Under the pieces are notes generated by a model. That model was not told the origin of the DNA, made no database searches, and worked only from the letters and a program-made list of their open reading frames with translations. This document shows positions 34,390-44,053 of a stretch of DNA of 64,000 nucleotides, in pieces. A program made the position numbers and the translations under genes. Within the stretch, counting starts at the first letter, position 1. Every line of letters starts with the position of its first letter. Source of the stretch: Catellatospora citrea (GTDB taxonomy: Bacteria; Actinomycetota; Actinomycetes; Mycobacteriales; Micromonosporaceae); the NCBI RefSeq assembly GCF_003610235.1, contig NZ_RAPR01000001.1, positions 7,440,001 through 7,504,000 of the forward strand. The letters run 5' to 3'.

Positions 34390-35415
34390 ATGGCTAAGGA
34401 CGATCTTGCGAGTTTCGTGGCGGGACTGCCCAAGGCCGAGCTGCACGTGCACCACGTGGGTTCGGCCTCCCCTCGCATCGTGGCCGAGCTGGCCGCCCGG
34501 CACGAGGGCCGCAGCCCGGTGCCGGCCGACCCCGCACTGCTGGCCGAATACTTCACCTTCACCGACTTCGCGCACTTCATCGAGGTCTACCTGAGCGTCG
34601 TGGACCTGATCCGCGACGCCGAGGACGTGCGCACGCTGACCTACGGCGTCGCCCAGGACCTGGCCGCGCAGCAGGTGCGCTACGCCGAGCTGACCGTCAC
34701 GCCGTACTCCAGCGTCAACCGCGGCATCCCGGCCGAGGCGTTCTGCGAGGCCATCGAGGACGCGCGGCGGGAGGCGGAGAAGGAGCTCGGCCTGGTGCTG
34801 CGGTGGGTGTTCGACATCCCGGGCGAGGCCGGTCTGCAGTCCGCCGAGCAGACCCTGCGCATCGCGCTGGACCAGCGTCCGGACGGGCTGATCAGCTTCG
34901 GCCTCGGCGGTCCGGAGATCGGCGTGCCCCGGCCGCAGTTCAAGCCGTACTTCGACCAGGCTCGCGCGGCCGGGCTGCACAGCGTCCCGCACGCGGGCGA
35001 GACCACCGGCGCGCAGACCGTCTGGGACGCGATCCGCGAGCTCGGCGCGGAGCGCATCGGCCACGGCATCTTCGCGGCGCAGGACCCGCAGCTGCTGGCG
35101 TACCTGGCCGAGCACGCGATCCCGCTGGAGGTGTGCCCCACCTCGAACCTGCGCACCCGGGCCGTGGCGGACCTGGCCGAGCACCCGCTCGCGGCGATCG
35201 TGGCCGCGGGCGTGCCGGTCAGCATCAACTCCGACGACCCGCCGATGTTCGGCACGACCCTGAACAACGAGTACGAGGTGGCCGCGCGGCTGCTCGACCT
35301 GGACACGGCGGGCGTCGCCGAGCTGGCCCGCCAGGGCGTACGCCACTCCTTCGCCACCGACCAGGTCAAGACCGCCCTGCTCGCCGAGATCGACACCTAC
35401 ACCGCCGGCGCCTGA
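34390..35415 (+). CDS. Adenosine deaminase family protein
   Basis: 341-residue metal-dependent amidohydrolase. N-terminal metal histidines in ELHVHHVGS (His19, His21), catalytic HAGE (His201, Glu204) and the metal Asp in NSDDPPMFGT (Asp282-283). The usual HxHLDG is HVHHVGS here, a variant that marks a separate actinobacterial clade. It presumably deaminates adenosine or a modified adenine nucleoside; the altered loop makes the exact substrate uncertain. Leaderless start. Converges with the PemK-like gene, 11 bases between stops. Confidence 0.85.
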   Translation: MAKDDLASFVAGLPKAELHVHHVGSASPRIVAELAARHEGRSPVPADPALLAEYFTFTDFAHFIEVYLSVVDLIRDAEDVRTLTYGVAQDLAAQQVRYAELTVTPYSSVNRGIPAEAFCEAIEDARREAEKELGLVLRWVFDIPGEAGLQSAEQTLRIALDQRPDGLISFGLGGPEIGVPRPQFKPYFDQARAAGLHSVPHAGETTGAQTVWDAIRELGAERIGHGIFAAQDPQLLAYLAEHAIPLEVCPTSNLRTRAVADLAEHPLAAIVAAGVPVSINSDDPPMFGTTLNNEYEVAARLLDLDTAGVAELARQGVRHSFATDQVKTALLAEIDTYTAGA

Positions 35416-35432
35416 CCCGTGGCGGGTCAGGC
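35410..35432. terminator. Hairpin overlapping two convergent stop codons
   Basis: GCCTGACCC / GGGTCAGGC stem includes the stop of the deaminase gene and that of the PemK-like gene. Confidence 0.65.
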
Positions 35433-35906
35433 GTGGTGGAGGGCCTTGACCTTGCGCCAGGTGGGGGTGTCCAGGGCGCCGGCGCGGTTGGAGAAGGCGG
35501 CCGTGGTGATGGTGATCGGGTCGCTCAGGTCCAGGTAGCTGTTGTGGTCGGCGTCGGCGTCCCACGACTTCGTCGCGATCTCGATGTGGTCGCTCCGGTG
35601 GCTCTGGTCCTGGCTGGTGATCTTCAGGATCTCGTACGCCCCGCCCTTGACCCGCAGCACCACGCACGGCCGGACCTTCGACCCCGGGCCGTCCTCGTAG
35701 GGCACGTCGGCCCACCAGATCTCGCCGGGCTGCGGTCCGCCCGCGGGCGCGGGCGTCTTCTTCGTGGCGGTGGGCCGGCCGGGCGGGCGCTTGCCGGCGG
35801 GGCGCCTGCCCGCGGGGCGGGCGGCCGGGCGGGACGACGTGCGCCACCGCCACCAGATGGCGAGCGTCAGCACGGCGACCGAGAACAGGGTCAGCAACAG
35901 CCACAT
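35427..35906 (-). CDS. Membrane-anchored PemK/MazF-like protein
   Basis: 159 residues. Residues 1-20 (MWLLLTLFSVAVLTLAIWWR) form a membrane helix; next a basic Arg/Lys/Pro-rich linker (about 21-55); then a PemK/MazF fold: GEIWWADVPYEDGPGSKVRPCVVL, typical of the toxin beta-barrel with its substrate loop, ending WRKVKALHHA. MazF-type toxins cut mRNA, but a tethered one with no antitoxin gene beside it is unusual. It follows the GGDEF-EAL gene by 10 bases on the same strand, so they are co-transcribed. RNase activity is not certain; it may be an RNA-binding membrane factor. Confidence 0.8.
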   Translation of the reverse strand: MWLLLTLFSVAVLTLAIWWRWRTSSRPAARPAGRRPAGKRPPGRPTATKKTPAPAGGPQPGEIWWADVPYEDGPGSKVRPCVVLRVKGGAYEILKITSQDQSHRSDHIEIATKSWDADADHNSYLDLSDPITITTAAFSNRAGALDTPTWRKVKALHHA

Positions 35907-35916
35907 GATCGGCAGT

Positions 35917-38892
35917 CTAGGCGGGCTCGCCGAGCAGGGTGCAGGCCACGTCGGCGGGCACCGGGCGGGAGAACAGGAAGCCCTGGCCGTACCCGCAGCC
36001 CAGGCGGATCAGGAAGTCGCGCTGCTCGGTCGTCTCGATGCCCTCGGCGATCAGGTCGAGCGACAGGTTGCGTCCCATCAGGACGATGGTGCGCACCAGC
36101 TCGCCGCTGCGCCGGTCGGTGTCGATCTGCCAGACGAAGGACCGGTCGATCTTCAGCGCGTCGATGGGCAGCCGGTGCAGCGCCTCCAATGAGGAGTATC
36201 CGGTGCCGAAGTCGTCGATGTGCAGCTGGCAGCCGAGGTCGTGCAGGGTGTGCAGGATGTCGCGGGCCGGGGCGACGTTCTCCATCACCACACCCTCGGT
36301 GATCTCCACGGCGAGGCTGCCGGCCGGGGGCTGGTGCCGGTTCAGCGCCTCGGTGATGTCGTCGATGACGTTGCCGCTCCAGAACTGGCGGTTGGACACG
36401 TTGACCGCGACGGTCAGGCCGGCGGTGGCGACGCCGGCGGCGTACCAGGCGGCCAGCTGGCGGCAGCACTCGTCGACGACCCAGCTGCCGATCGGGATGA
36501 TCAGGCCGGTCTCCTCGGCGACCGGCAGGAACGCGGCCGGTGACAGCAGCCCGCGCAGCGGGTGCCGCCAGCGGATCAGCGCCTCGAAGCCCTTGGCCCG
36601 GCCCGAGCGCAGCGCCACGATCGGCTGGTAGTGCACCTCGAACTCGCCGTTGTCGAGCGCCTGGCGCAGCTCGGTCTCGATCTGCAGCCGGGTCACCGCC
36701 TTGGCGTGCATCGCCACGTCGAACACGGCGTGGCGGCCCTTGTGCCGGGACTTCGCCGAGTACATCGCGATGTCGGCGTCGCGCAGCAGGTCCTCGGCGT
36801 TGCTGTAGCGGCGGCTGCTCATGGTGATGCCGATGCTGGCGGTCACCACCACGTCCTGTCCGTGCAGCTGGAACGGCTGCGCGAGCACCCCGTGCAGGCG
36901 CTCGGCGACCTGGGCGGGGGTGTGCGGCGCGGTCACGTCGTCGAGCAGCACCAGGAACTCGTCGCCGCCGAAGCGGGCCACCGTGTCCGATTCGCGCAGG
37001 GTCGACTTGATCCGCTTGGCGACCTGTTTGAGCAGCCGGTCCCCGGCGGAGTGGCCGAGGCTGTCGTTGACCACCTTGAACCCGTCCAGGTCCAGGAACA
37101 GCACCCCGAACGGCCGGCCGCTGCGCCGGCGCGACTGCCGGATCGCCTGGCGCAGCCGGTCCAGGAACAGCGACCGGTTGGGCAGGCCGGTCAGCTCGTC
37201 GTAGAGGGCCGCGATGCGCAGCTGCTCCTTCTGCCGCAGCGACTCCTTCAGCAGCGCCTGCCGATCCAGCGCCACCGCCAGCAGCGCGGCCCACTGGTTG
37301 AACGGCTCCCGGCCGGTGGCGCCGCCGGTCGACACGGAGTCGACCACGGCGAGGAAGCCCCAGTCGCTGGCCCCGCCCTTGACCGGCACCACGAACACGA
37401 TGAGGTTGGCCGCCGGGTCGGCCAGTTGCCGCACCCGCAGCGGCGGGAACGCGCTGACCGGCACCGACGGCTCCACCGCCGGCGGCTCGCCCGGCACGAA
37501 CTGGCCCGCGATCTCCAGCGCCGCGTCGGCCAGCGAGGGCGGCAGGCCGCCGGCCCACAACCCGAGGCAGCCGCCCCGGACCCAGGTGCGCCGCATCCAT
37601 TCCAGCCGGGCCGGTTCCCGGTGCCCACGCAGCAGTTCCATGCCGACCTCGTACTGCGCGGTCAGCGTCTCGCGCAGCAGCGAGCTGTCCCGGAACAGGG
37701 TCCGGCCGCGCATCTCCATGAGGATGAGCAGCACCCCGTTGGCGGGCCGGCCGTAGTCGCGGATCAGCTGCGCGATCTCGTACAGCGCCTCGGGTCGCCC
37801 GCCGGACAGCCGCAGCAGCAGCTCCAGCGCCAGCCGCACCTCCTCGCAGGCGGGCCGCGCCGCGGGCGCCTCGGCCGAGCCGTCCTGCACGGCGCGTGCC
37901 ACCGTCTCGGCGGCGTGCACGAGGTCGGCCGCGTCGGCCGGGGACAGCGTGCCGTGCACCGGTGCGACGGTGGTGGCGATGAGGTCGGCCAGGCGGCGGT
38001 GCGGCGGGGGCGGGTCGACGTCGGCGTGGAACGCCACGTCGCCGACGCACCCGCAGGATTCGCGCACGATGAGCGAGGTCGGCACGAGGATGCGGGCCGG
38101 CTGCTCGGTCTCCCCGCCGATCATGGCGAGCAGCGTCGTCGCGGCCGCCCGGCCGATCAGCTCCGTCGGCTGGCGCACCGTGGTCAGGCGGGGGACCAGG
38201 TAGGCGCTGGAGCGCAGGTCGTCGAAGCCGATCACGGCCTGGTCCGCGGGCAGCCGCAGACCGGCGGCGGCCAGCGTGTGCATGATGCCGGTCGCGTTCT
38301 CGTCGGTGCCGGCGATGACCGCGGTCGAGGGCAGCCCGGCGGCCAGCATGCGCTCGGCGGCGTGCTCACCGCCGTCGACCTGGTTGGTGGGCGCGGGGAT
38401 CAGCAGCCCCGGGTCGGGCTCGATCCCGTGCACGGCCAGCGCATCGAGGTACGCCTCGTACCGCTGCCTGATGTCGTCGGTCTCCAGGCGGCCGGCGAAG
38501 GCGATCCTGCGGTGCCCGTGGGCGACCAGGTGGTCCACCGCCTCGGTGACACCGGTCCGGTTGTCCGGCATCACCACGGGGAAGTCCAGGTCGTTCAGTT
38601 CGTGGCTGACGGACACGAACGGCCGCCCGGTCTCGGTGAACAGCTGCAGGTAGCGGTGCGTCACCGCCTGCAGCACCACCACGAAACCGGACACGTGCTG
38701 CCAGGCGACCGGGTACGACAGGTCCGAAGGCTCGGTGACCTCGATGTGCTCGGTGCCCGCGTCGAGGGTCTGGATCGCGATGACCCCCGCACCCGCCTCC
38801 GCCGCGGCGCGCTCGATCCCCGCCAGCACACCGCCGTAGTACCAGCCCCCGAGGAAAGGGGACAGAACCCCGAGCGTGAGGTCTGGCGACAC
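35917..38892 (-). CDS. LacI-type sensor domain - GGDEF - EAL c-di-GMP enzyme
   Basis: 991 residues. Residues ~1-285 resemble the periplasmic-binding-like sensor of LacI/GalR regulators (Peripla_BP_3: LGVLSPFLGGWYYGGVLAGIE, PFVSVSHELND, VVMPDNRTGVTEAVDHLVAHGHRRIAFAG, VIGFDDLRSSAYLVPRLTTVRQP), but without the DNA-binding helix-turn-helix. There is no signal peptide, so it senses a cytoplasmic ligand. A helical/GAF-like middle (300-560) leads to GGDEF (GGDEF intact at 642-646, predicted diguanylate cyclase) and EAL (770-772, DDFGTGYSS intact, predicted phosphodiesterase). It makes and/or breaks c-di-GMP under control of a small-molecule ligand. Co-transcribed with the PemK-like gene. Confidence 0.92.
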   Translation of the reverse strand: MSPDLTLGVLSPFLGGWYYGGVLAGIERAAAEAGAGVIAIQTLDAGTEHIEVTEPSDLSYPVAWQHVSGFVVVLQAVTHRYLQLFTETGRPFVSVSHELNDLDFPVVMPDNRTGVTEAVDHLVAHGHRRIAFAGRLETDDIRQRYEAYLDALAVHGIEPDPGLLIPAPTNQVDGGEHAAERMLAAGLPSTAVIAGTDENATGIMHTLAAAGLRLPADQAVIGFDDLRSSAYLVPRLTTVRQPTELIGRAAATTLLAMIGGETEQPARILVPTSLIVRESCGCVGDVAFHADVDPPPPHRRLADLIATTVAPVHGTLSPADAADLVHAAETVARAVQDGSAEAPAARPACEEVRLALELLLRLSGGRPEALYEIAQLIRDYGRPANGVLLILMEMRGRTLFRDSSLLRETLTAQYEVGMELLRGHREPARLEWMRRTWVRGGCLGLWAGGLPPSLADAALEIAGQFVPGEPPAVEPSVPVSAFPPLRVRQLADPAANLIVFVVPVKGGASDWGFLAVVDSVSTGGATGREPFNQWAALLAVALDRQALLKESLRQKEQLRIAALYDELTGLPNRSLFLDRLRQAIRQSRRRSGRPFGVLFLDLDGFKVVNDSLGHSAGDRLLKQVAKRIKSTLRESDTVARFGGDEFLVLLDDVTAPHTPAQVAERLHGVLAQPFQLHGQDVVVTASIGITMSSRRYSNAEDLLRDADIAMYSAKSRHKGRHAVFDVAMHAKAVTRLQIETELRQALDNGEFEVHYQPIVALRSGRAKGFEALIRWRHPLRGLLSPAAFLPVAEETGLIIPIGSWVVDECCRQLAAWYAAGVATAGLTVAVNVSNRQFWSGNVIDDITEALNRHQPPAGSLAVEITEGVVMENVAPARDILHTLHDLGCQLHIDDFGTGYSSLEALHRLPIDALKIDRSFVWQIDTDRRSGELVRTIVLMGRNLSLDLIAEGIETTEQRDFLIRLGCGYGQGFLFSRPVPADVACTLLGEPA

Positions 38893-38940
38893 CTTCAGAC
38901 GGTACCGCGCATCCGGGGCCTGACCGGGCCGAACCGGTGC

Positions 38941-40086
38941 TCAGGGCCGCCGCAGCACCCACCGGTACGCCTGCACGAGGCCGGTGTCGAAGCTGGCCGC
39001 CGAACCCCACAGGAACAGCCGGAACCGGCGGTACAGCGGGTCTCCCCAGCGCCGGACGACCTCCTCGCGGGCCGCGTCCAGCCGCCGGGCCCATTCCGCG
39101 CAGGTCAGGTGGTAGTTGTGCCGGTCGTCGTCGACGCTGACCAGCTCGAACGGCGAACGCGCCACCTGGCGCAGGTAGGAGTGCAGCACCAGCGGCGAGG
39201 ACTTGCCCGGGTAGATGTAGCGGCTCATGAAGGTGGACACCCGATGCTTGGCCCGCATCGCCAGCGCGTCCAGGTAGACGTGGCCGCCCGGTTTGACCAG
39301 TTCGGCGTACTTGCGCAGGGTGGCGGCGTAGTTGGGCAGGTGTTCGGTGACACCCATGTTGACGATGGCGTCGTAGCGCCGCGGCGCCTCGTAGCGCAGC
39401 AGGTGCCGCCGCACCACGGTGGCCGGCAGCTGCTCGCGGGCGAACAGGTCGGACAGGTAGCGCTCGGACTCCTCGGCCAGGGTCAGCGTGGTCACGTGCA
39501 CCCCGCGCCGGGCGGCGAACTCGGCGAACGCGCCCCAGCCGCCGCCGACCTCCAGGATGTGGTCGCCGGGGGAGACCTTCAGCGCGTCGAGCGCCAGCTC
39601 CATCTTGCGGGTCATCGCGTCTTCCAGCGGCTCGTCGTCACGCGTGAACACGCCCTGGGTGTAGCAGCGGTGCCGGGAGTCCATGAAGGTCAGGAAGAAC
39701 TCGGACTCGTTGTCGTAGTGCGACGAGATCGCCCGGCGGTCGTGCTCGGCCCCGCCCATCCGCAGCGCCGGGGCGAACCGGGCCAGCCAAGCGATCGGGT
39801 GCCGGTCGTGGAACATGCCGCGCACCTTCAGCGCGGCCATCAGGTCGCCCTCGATGTCGAGCCAGCCGCGCAGGTAGGCCACGCCGATCTGGAACTGGTC
39901 GAGCCCGGCCAGGGCCTTCGCCCCGCGCGGGTCGCTGATCACGATGGTGAAGGCCGGCTCGCCCGCGCCCAGGACGCGGGGCGGCGCGCCGTCGCCGTTG
40001 CGCACCGCGAACGGCACCGCCGCGCGGTCGGCGAAATATGTCTGATAGCGACGATCGAGGGTCCTTGCCAGGTCAGCGCTCGCCAT
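38941..40086 (-). CDS. Cyclopropane-fatty-acyl-phospholipid synthase family protein
   Basis: 381 residues. SAM motif LEVGGGWGAFAEFAA; YDNESEFFLTFMD and YTQGVF are typical of Cfa/CmaA-like enzymes; YIYPGKSSPLVLHSYLRQV near the C-terminus. It transfers a methylene or methyl from SAM onto unsaturated acyl chains of membrane lipids. The N-terminal domain (~100 residues) is the lipid-binding part of Cfa. Start ATG 40086; TTAGAT (40094-40099, minus strand) 7 bases before suggests a leaderless mRNA. Divergent from thrS. Confidence 0.88.
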   Translation of the reverse strand: MASADLARTLDRRYQTYFADRAAVPFAVRNGDGAPPRVLGAGEPAFTIVISDPRGAKALAGLDQFQIGVAYLRGWLDIEGDLMAALKVRGMFHDRHPIAWLARFAPALRMGGAEHDRRAISSHYDNESEFFLTFMDSRHRCYTQGVFTRDDEPLEDAMTRKMELALDALKVSPGDHILEVGGGWGAFAEFAARRGVHVTTLTLAEESERYLSDLFAREQLPATVVRRHLLRYEAPRRYDAIVNMGVTEHLPNYAATLRKYAELVKPGGHVYLDALAMRAKHRVSTFMSRYIYPGKSSPLVLHSYLRQVARSPFELVSVDDDRHNYHLTCAEWARRLDAAREEVVRRWGDPLYRRFRLFLWGSAASFDTGLVQAYRWVLRRP

Positions 40087-40093
40087 GGCGCCA

Positions 40094-40099
40094 ATCTAA
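40094..40099 (-). promoter_or_regulatory. -10 box TTAGAT of the cfa-like gene (leaderless)
   Basis: Ends 7 bases before ATG 40086; no Shine-Dalgarno. Confidence 0.45.
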
Positions 40100-40232
40100 C
40101 GCCGTCGAAGCCCGCGTGAAAGAGCATCTGAGTGAACCCCGGGCGGCCGGAACCGGTAACCGGCATGATCGGCCCGCCCGATAGCATGGCCGGAGCCGGA
40201 CAAACCGCAGCAGAGGACTTGAGGAGATCACC

Positions 40233-42272
40233 GTGAGCGTTTCGATCAGCCCGCCGCAGGCCGACCCCGTCGTCGTCCGGGCCGGGACGACGGGCGCGGA
40301 GGCGATCGCCGAGGCCGGCCTGCCGGTGCACGGCCCCAAGGCGATCGTGGTGGTCCGCGACCCCGAGGGCCGCCTGCGCGACCTGGACTGGTCGCCCGCC
40401 GTCGACACCGCGGTCGAGCCGGTCGCCATCGACAGCAAGGACGGCCTCGACGTGCTGCGCCACTCCACGGCGCACGTGCTGGCCCAGGCGGTGCAGGACA
40501 TCTTCCCCGAGGCCAAGCTCGGCATCGGCCCGCCCATCGACAACGGCTTCTACTACGACTTCTCGGTGCCCAAGCCGTTCCACCCGGACGACCTGGACAA
40601 GATCGAGAAGCGGATGCAGGAGATCGTCAAGTCGGGTCAGCGCTTCCAGCGCCGCCGGTTCGAGACCCTCGACGAGGCCAAGGCCGAGCTGAAGGACGAG
40701 CCGTTCAAGCTCGAACTGGTCGACATCAAGGGGGACGCGGGCGACGACGTCATGGAGGTGGGCGGCGGCGAGCTGACCATCTACGACAACCTCGACGCCA
40801 AGACCGGCGAGCGCTGCTGGGGCGACCTGTGCCGGGGCCCGCACCTGCCGTCGACCCGACTGATCGGCGCGTTCAAGCTGATGCGCTCCGCGGCGGCATA
40901 CTGGCGCGGTTCGGAGAAGAACCCCCAGCTGCAGCGGGTGTACGGCACCGCGTGGCCGACCCGCGACCAGCTCAAGGACTACCTGAAGCTGCTGGAGGAG
41001 GCGGCCCGCCGCGACCACCGCAAGCTGGGCACCGACCTCGACCTGTTCAGCTTCCCCGACGAGATCGGCTCGGGCCTGGCCGTCTTCCACCCCAAGGGCG
41101 GTGTGATCAAGCGCGAGATGGAGGACTACGTCCGTCTCCGCCACATCGAGGAGGGCTTCCAGTACGTCGGGACCCCGCACATCACCAAGGAAGGCCTCTT
41201 CCACACGTCGGGTCACCTGCCCTACTACAAGGAGACCATGTTCCCGCCGATGGACATGGAGGGCAGCGACTACTACCTCAAGGCCATGAACTGCCCGATG
41301 CACAACCTGATCTACCGGTCGCGCGGGCGTTCCTACCGTGAGCTGCCGATCCGGCTGTTCGAGTTCGGCTCGGTGTACCGGTTCGAGAAGTCGGGCGTCA
41401 TCCACGGCCTGACCCGGGTGCGCGGCTTCACCCAGGACGACTCGCACTCCTACGTCACCAAGGAGCAGGCGGCCGCCGAGATCAAGCACCTGCTCGACTT
41501 CGTGCTCGGCCTGCTCAAGGACTTCGGCATCACGGACTTCTTCCTGGAGCTGTCGACCCGGGACGACACCAAGCCGGACAAGTTCGTCGGCTCGGAGGAG
41601 GACTGGGCCACGGCCACCGCGGTGCTGGAGCAGTGCGCCCTGGAGACGGGGCTGACCCTGGTGCCGGACCCGGGCGGCGCGGCCTTCTACGGCCCGAAGA
41701 TCTCCGTGCAGGCCAAGGACGCGATCGGCCGCACCTGGCAGATGTCGACCATCCAGTACGACTTCAACCAGCCGAAGGGCTTCGAGCTGGAGTACCAGGC
41801 GGCGGACGGGACGCGGCAGCAGCCCGTCATGATCCACTGTGCCAAGTTCGGTTCGATCGAGCGCTTCATCGGCGTGCTCACCGAGCACTACGCGGGCGCG
41901 TTCCCGGCCTGGCTGGCCCCGATCCAGGTGGTCGGCATCCCGATCCGCTCCGACGACGAGGCCGGGCACACCGCCTACCTGTACGACTTCGTGGCCAAGC
42001 TGCGCAAGGCCGGCATCCGGGCCGAGGTCGACAGCTCGGACGAGCGCATGCAGAAGAAGATCCGCACCGCGCAGCAGCAGAAGATCCCGTTCATGGCCAT
42101 CGTCGGTGACCAGGACCTGGCCGACGGCACGGTGTCCTTCCGCTACCGCGACGGCTCGCAGCGCAACGGCGTGAGCCTGGACGAGGCCGTCGCCCACGTG
42201 ACCGAGATCGTGCGCTCGCGCGTCAACACCGGCCCGTCCGCCGCCGTGACGGAGGCGGTCGAAGCGGCGTGA
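40233..42272 (+). CDS. thrS: Threonyl-tRNA synthetase
   Basis: 679-residue class II synthetase that charges tRNA-Thr. N-terminal TGS domain (to ~70), then the editing domain ([49 protein letters not shown]), the catalytic core with zinc ligands in MNCPMHN, QDDSH and MIHCAKFGS, motif 2 [11 protein letters not shown], and an anticodon-binding domain at the C-terminus. GTG start at 40233 with AGGAG. First gene of a coupled run thrS-GNAT-HIT. A partial hairpin (about 40140-40178) lies in its leader; no T-box seen. Confidence 0.97.
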   Translation: MSVSISPPQADPVVVRAGTTGAEAIAEAGLPVHGPKAIVVVRDPEGRLRDLDWSPAVDTAVEPVAIDSKDGLDVLRHSTAHVLAQAVQDIFPEAKLGIGPPIDNGFYYDFSVPKPFHPDDLDKIEKRMQEIVKSGQRFQRRRFETLDEAKAELKDEPFKLELVDIKGDAGDDVMEVGGGELTIYDNLDAKTGERCWGDLCRGPHLPSTRLIGAFKLMRSAAAYWRGSEKNPQLQRVYGTAWPTRDQLKDYLKLLEEAARRDHRKLGTDLDLFSFPDEIGSGLAVFHPKGGVIKREMEDYVRLRHIEEGFQYVGTPHITKEGLFHTSGHLPYYKETMFPPMDMEGSDYYLKAMNCPMHNLIYRSRGRSYRELPIRLFEFGSVYRFEKSGVIHGLTRVRGFTQDDSHSYVTKEQAAAEIKHLLDFVLGLLKDFGITDFFLELSTRDDTKPDKFVGSEEDWATATAVLEQCALETGLTLVPDPGGAAFYGPKISVQAKDAIGRTWQMSTIQYDFNQPKGFELEYQAADGTRQQPVMIHCAKFGSIERFIGVLTEHYAGAFPAWLAPIQVVGIPIRSDDEAGHTAYLYDFVAKLRKAGIRAEVDSSDERMQKKIRTAQQQKIPFMAIVGDQDLADGTVSFRYRDGSQRNGVSLDEAVAHVTEIVRSRVNTGPSAAVTEAVEAA

Positions 42273-42745
42273 GCACTCGTACGAACGAGGCCGGGTTCGT
42301 GCTGGACACGGACCCGGCCCGGCTCGACCTCGACGCCGTCGAGCGCTGGCTGGCCCAGGAGAGCTACTGGGCCAACGGGCGCGAGCGCGCGGTCATCGAG
42401 CGCTCGCTGGCCGGTTCCACCGTCTACGGGATCTACGCCCCGGACGGGACCCAGGTCGGCCTGCTGCGCGTGGTGACCGACGGGGCCACGTTCGCCTGGC
42501 TGTGCGACGTGTTCATCGACCGCGCCTACCGCGGGCAGGGCCTGGCCCGGTGGGCGGTGGCGGCGGTCCGCGACGACCTGCACGCGCTCGGCGTGTACCG
42601 GATCATCCTGGCCACCGCCGACGCGCACGGCGTCTACGCCGAGGTCGGGTTCGTCCCGCTGGCCGAGCCGGACCGCTGGATGCAGCTGACCACCCGCGTC
42701 ATCGGCCGCCCCGACGTGCCCTACACCGCGGACGCGCGGGCATGA
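42269..42745 (+). CDS. GNAT acetyltransferase (coupled to thrS)
   Basis: 158-residue GNAT with acetyl-CoA loop [17 protein letters not shown] and the C-terminal [11 protein letters not shown]. Its GTG start overlaps the thrS stop by 4 bases. Target unknown; the GVYAEVGF ending resembles a broad group of GNATs similar to YjdJ/phosphinothricin acetyltransferases. It is an insertion in the usual thrS-HIT order of other actinobacteria. Confidence 0.85.
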   Translation: MSTRTNEAGFVLDTDPARLDLDAVERWLAQESYWANGRERAVIERSLAGSTVYGIYAPDGTQVGLLRVVTDGATFAWLCDVFIDRAYRGQGLARWAVAAVRDDLHALGVYRIILATADAHGVYAEVGFVPLAEPDRWMQLTTRVIGRPDVPYTADARA

Positions 42746-43242
42746 GCTCACCGGACCCGGACGGCCTCGAACGGCTCTGGACGCCGTGGCGCATGGCGTA
42801 CGTCAGCGGCGGCCCGAAGCCGACCGAGTGCCCGTTCTGCGTCGCGCCGGTCTCCGACCCGGACGGCCTGGTCGTCGCACGCGGTGAGGCCGTGTACGCG
42901 GTGCTCAACCGGTTCCCGTACAACCCGGGCCACCTGCTGATCTGCCCGTACCGCCACATCGACGACTACCCGGAGCTCGACGCGGCCGAGACCGCGGAAC
43001 TGGCCGAGTTCACCAAGACGGCGATGCGGGTGGTCCGCAAGGTCTCCAACGCGCACGGGTTCAACATCGGGCTCAACCAGGGCCACGCCGCGGGCGCGGG
43101 CATCGCCGCGCACCTGCACCAGCACGTGGTGCCGCGGTGGGGCGGGGACAACAACTTCCTGCCCGTGGTCGCCCGCACCAAGGCGCTGCCACAGCTCCTC
43201 ACCGACACCCGTGACCTGCTCCGGGAGGCCTGGCCGGCCTGA
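42742..43242 (+). CDS. HIT-domain AP-4-A phosphorylase-like protein
   Basis: 166 residues with HIT signature HLHQHVVPRW (His-phi-His-phi-His), upstream CPFCVAP zinc site and NIGLNQGHAAGAGI. Homologue of mycobacterial Rv2613c, which splits diadenosine tetraphosphate with phosphate. ATGA overlap with the GNAT stop. In mycobacteria and Streptomyces the PIM genes follow directly; here three unrelated genes come between. Confidence 0.92.
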   Translation: MSSPDPDGLERLWTPWRMAYVSGGPKPTECPFCVAPVSDPDGLVVARGEAVYAVLNRFPYNPGHLLICPYRHIDDYPELDAAETAELAEFTKTAMRVVRKVSNAHGFNIGLNQGHAAGAGIAAHLHQHVVPRWGGDNNFLPVVARTKALPQLLTDTRDLLREAWPA

Positions 43243-43309
43243 CATCCGCATGACGGCGCGCCGCGCGGGTATCCGGCTGCTGTCACACCCTCGCGGAAGG
43301 ATGGCTGCC

Positions 43310-44017
43310 ATGATTGGCACCCTGCGCACCGTCGTGCTCGACGCACCCGACATCAAGAGCCTGGCCGCCTTCTACGCGGACGTGGCCGGGCTGGACGAGC
43401 ACTACGCCGACGACGAATGGATCACACTCAACGCCGCCGACGGGACCCGCCTCGGCTTCCAGCGCGCGCCCGACCACGTGCCGCCACGCTGGCCCGACCC
43501 GGCGTTCCCGCAGCAGCTCCACCTCGATCTGCGCGTGCCGGACATGGCCGCGGCGGTCGAGCACGCCGTCAAGCTCGGCGCCACCCGCCTGCCCGGCGGC
43601 GGAGAGACCTTCACGGTGCTGGCCGACCCGGCCGGCCACCCGTTCTGCCTCTGCCAGAGCGACGGGGACAGCACCACCATCGCCGACGTGGCGATCGACT
43701 GCGCGTCCGCCGGCCCGCTGGCCCGCTTCTACAGCGAGCTGCTCGGCCTGCCGGTCACCTGGGAGGGTGAGGGCGGCGCGATGATCTCCACCGAGGGCCG
43801 GCTGCCGGTGATCTTCCAGGAGATCGCCGACCACCGGGCCCCGCGCTGGCCCGACCCGGCCCACCCGCAGCAGCTGCACCTCGACGTGGAGGTCGCCGAC
43901 GTCGACGCCGCCGAGGCCGCGGTGCTCGCGCTGGGCGGTGTCCGGCTGTCCGGCGGGGGCGACAACTGGCGGGTGTACGCCGACCCGGTCGGCCACCCGT
44001 TCTGCCTGGTCTGGTGA
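43310..44017 (+). CDS. Two-domain VOC/glyoxalase-like protein
   Basis: 235 residues made of two tandem ~110-residue VOC domains, each ending in FTVLADPAGHPFCLC or WRVYADPVGHPFCLV and holding QQLHLDL/QQLHLDV. The repeat came from gene fusion or duplication. Substrate unknown. ATG 43310 is preferred because GGAAGG lies 9 bases upstream; ATG 43301 directly abuts it. Single gene with a terminator, part of the insertion between the HIT gene and pgsA. Confidence 0.85.
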   Translation: MIGTLRTVVLDAPDIKSLAAFYADVAGLDEHYADDEWITLNAADGTRLGFQRAPDHVPPRWPDPAFPQQLHLDLRVPDMAAAVEHAVKLGATRLPGGGETFTVLADPAGHPFCLCQSDGDSTTIADVAIDCASAGPLARFYSELLGLPVTWEGEGGAMISTEGRLPVIFQEIADHRAPRWPDPAHPQQLHLDVEVADVDAAEAAVLALGGVRLSGGGDNWRVYADPVGHPFCLVW

Positions 44018-44022
44018 CCGGC

Positions 44023-44053
44023 GGGTGCCCGCGTTCCGGTGGCGTGGGCACCC
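44023..44053 (+). terminator. Hairpin terminator after the VOC gene
   Basis: GGGTGCCCGCG / CGTGGGCACCC (one G-T pair), 6 bases after the stop, followed by CCCCAC. Confidence 0.65.

Noticed and set aside
35407..35430. Antitoxin gene for the PemK-like protein
   Set aside because: No room: the neighbours are the convergent deaminase (11 bases) and the GGDEF-EAL gene (10 bases).
36562..40119. Very long plus-strand open frame (over 1100 codons) opposite the GGDEF-EAL and cfa genes
   Set aside because: Composition is Gly/Arg/His/Gln-rich shadow of high-G+C codons on the other strand; no start signal or domain.
40186..40236. Leader peptide before thrS (16 codons overlapping the GTG)
   Set aside because: Only one Thr codon, its ATG overlaps a likely -10 box (TAGCAT), and the SD belongs to thrS.
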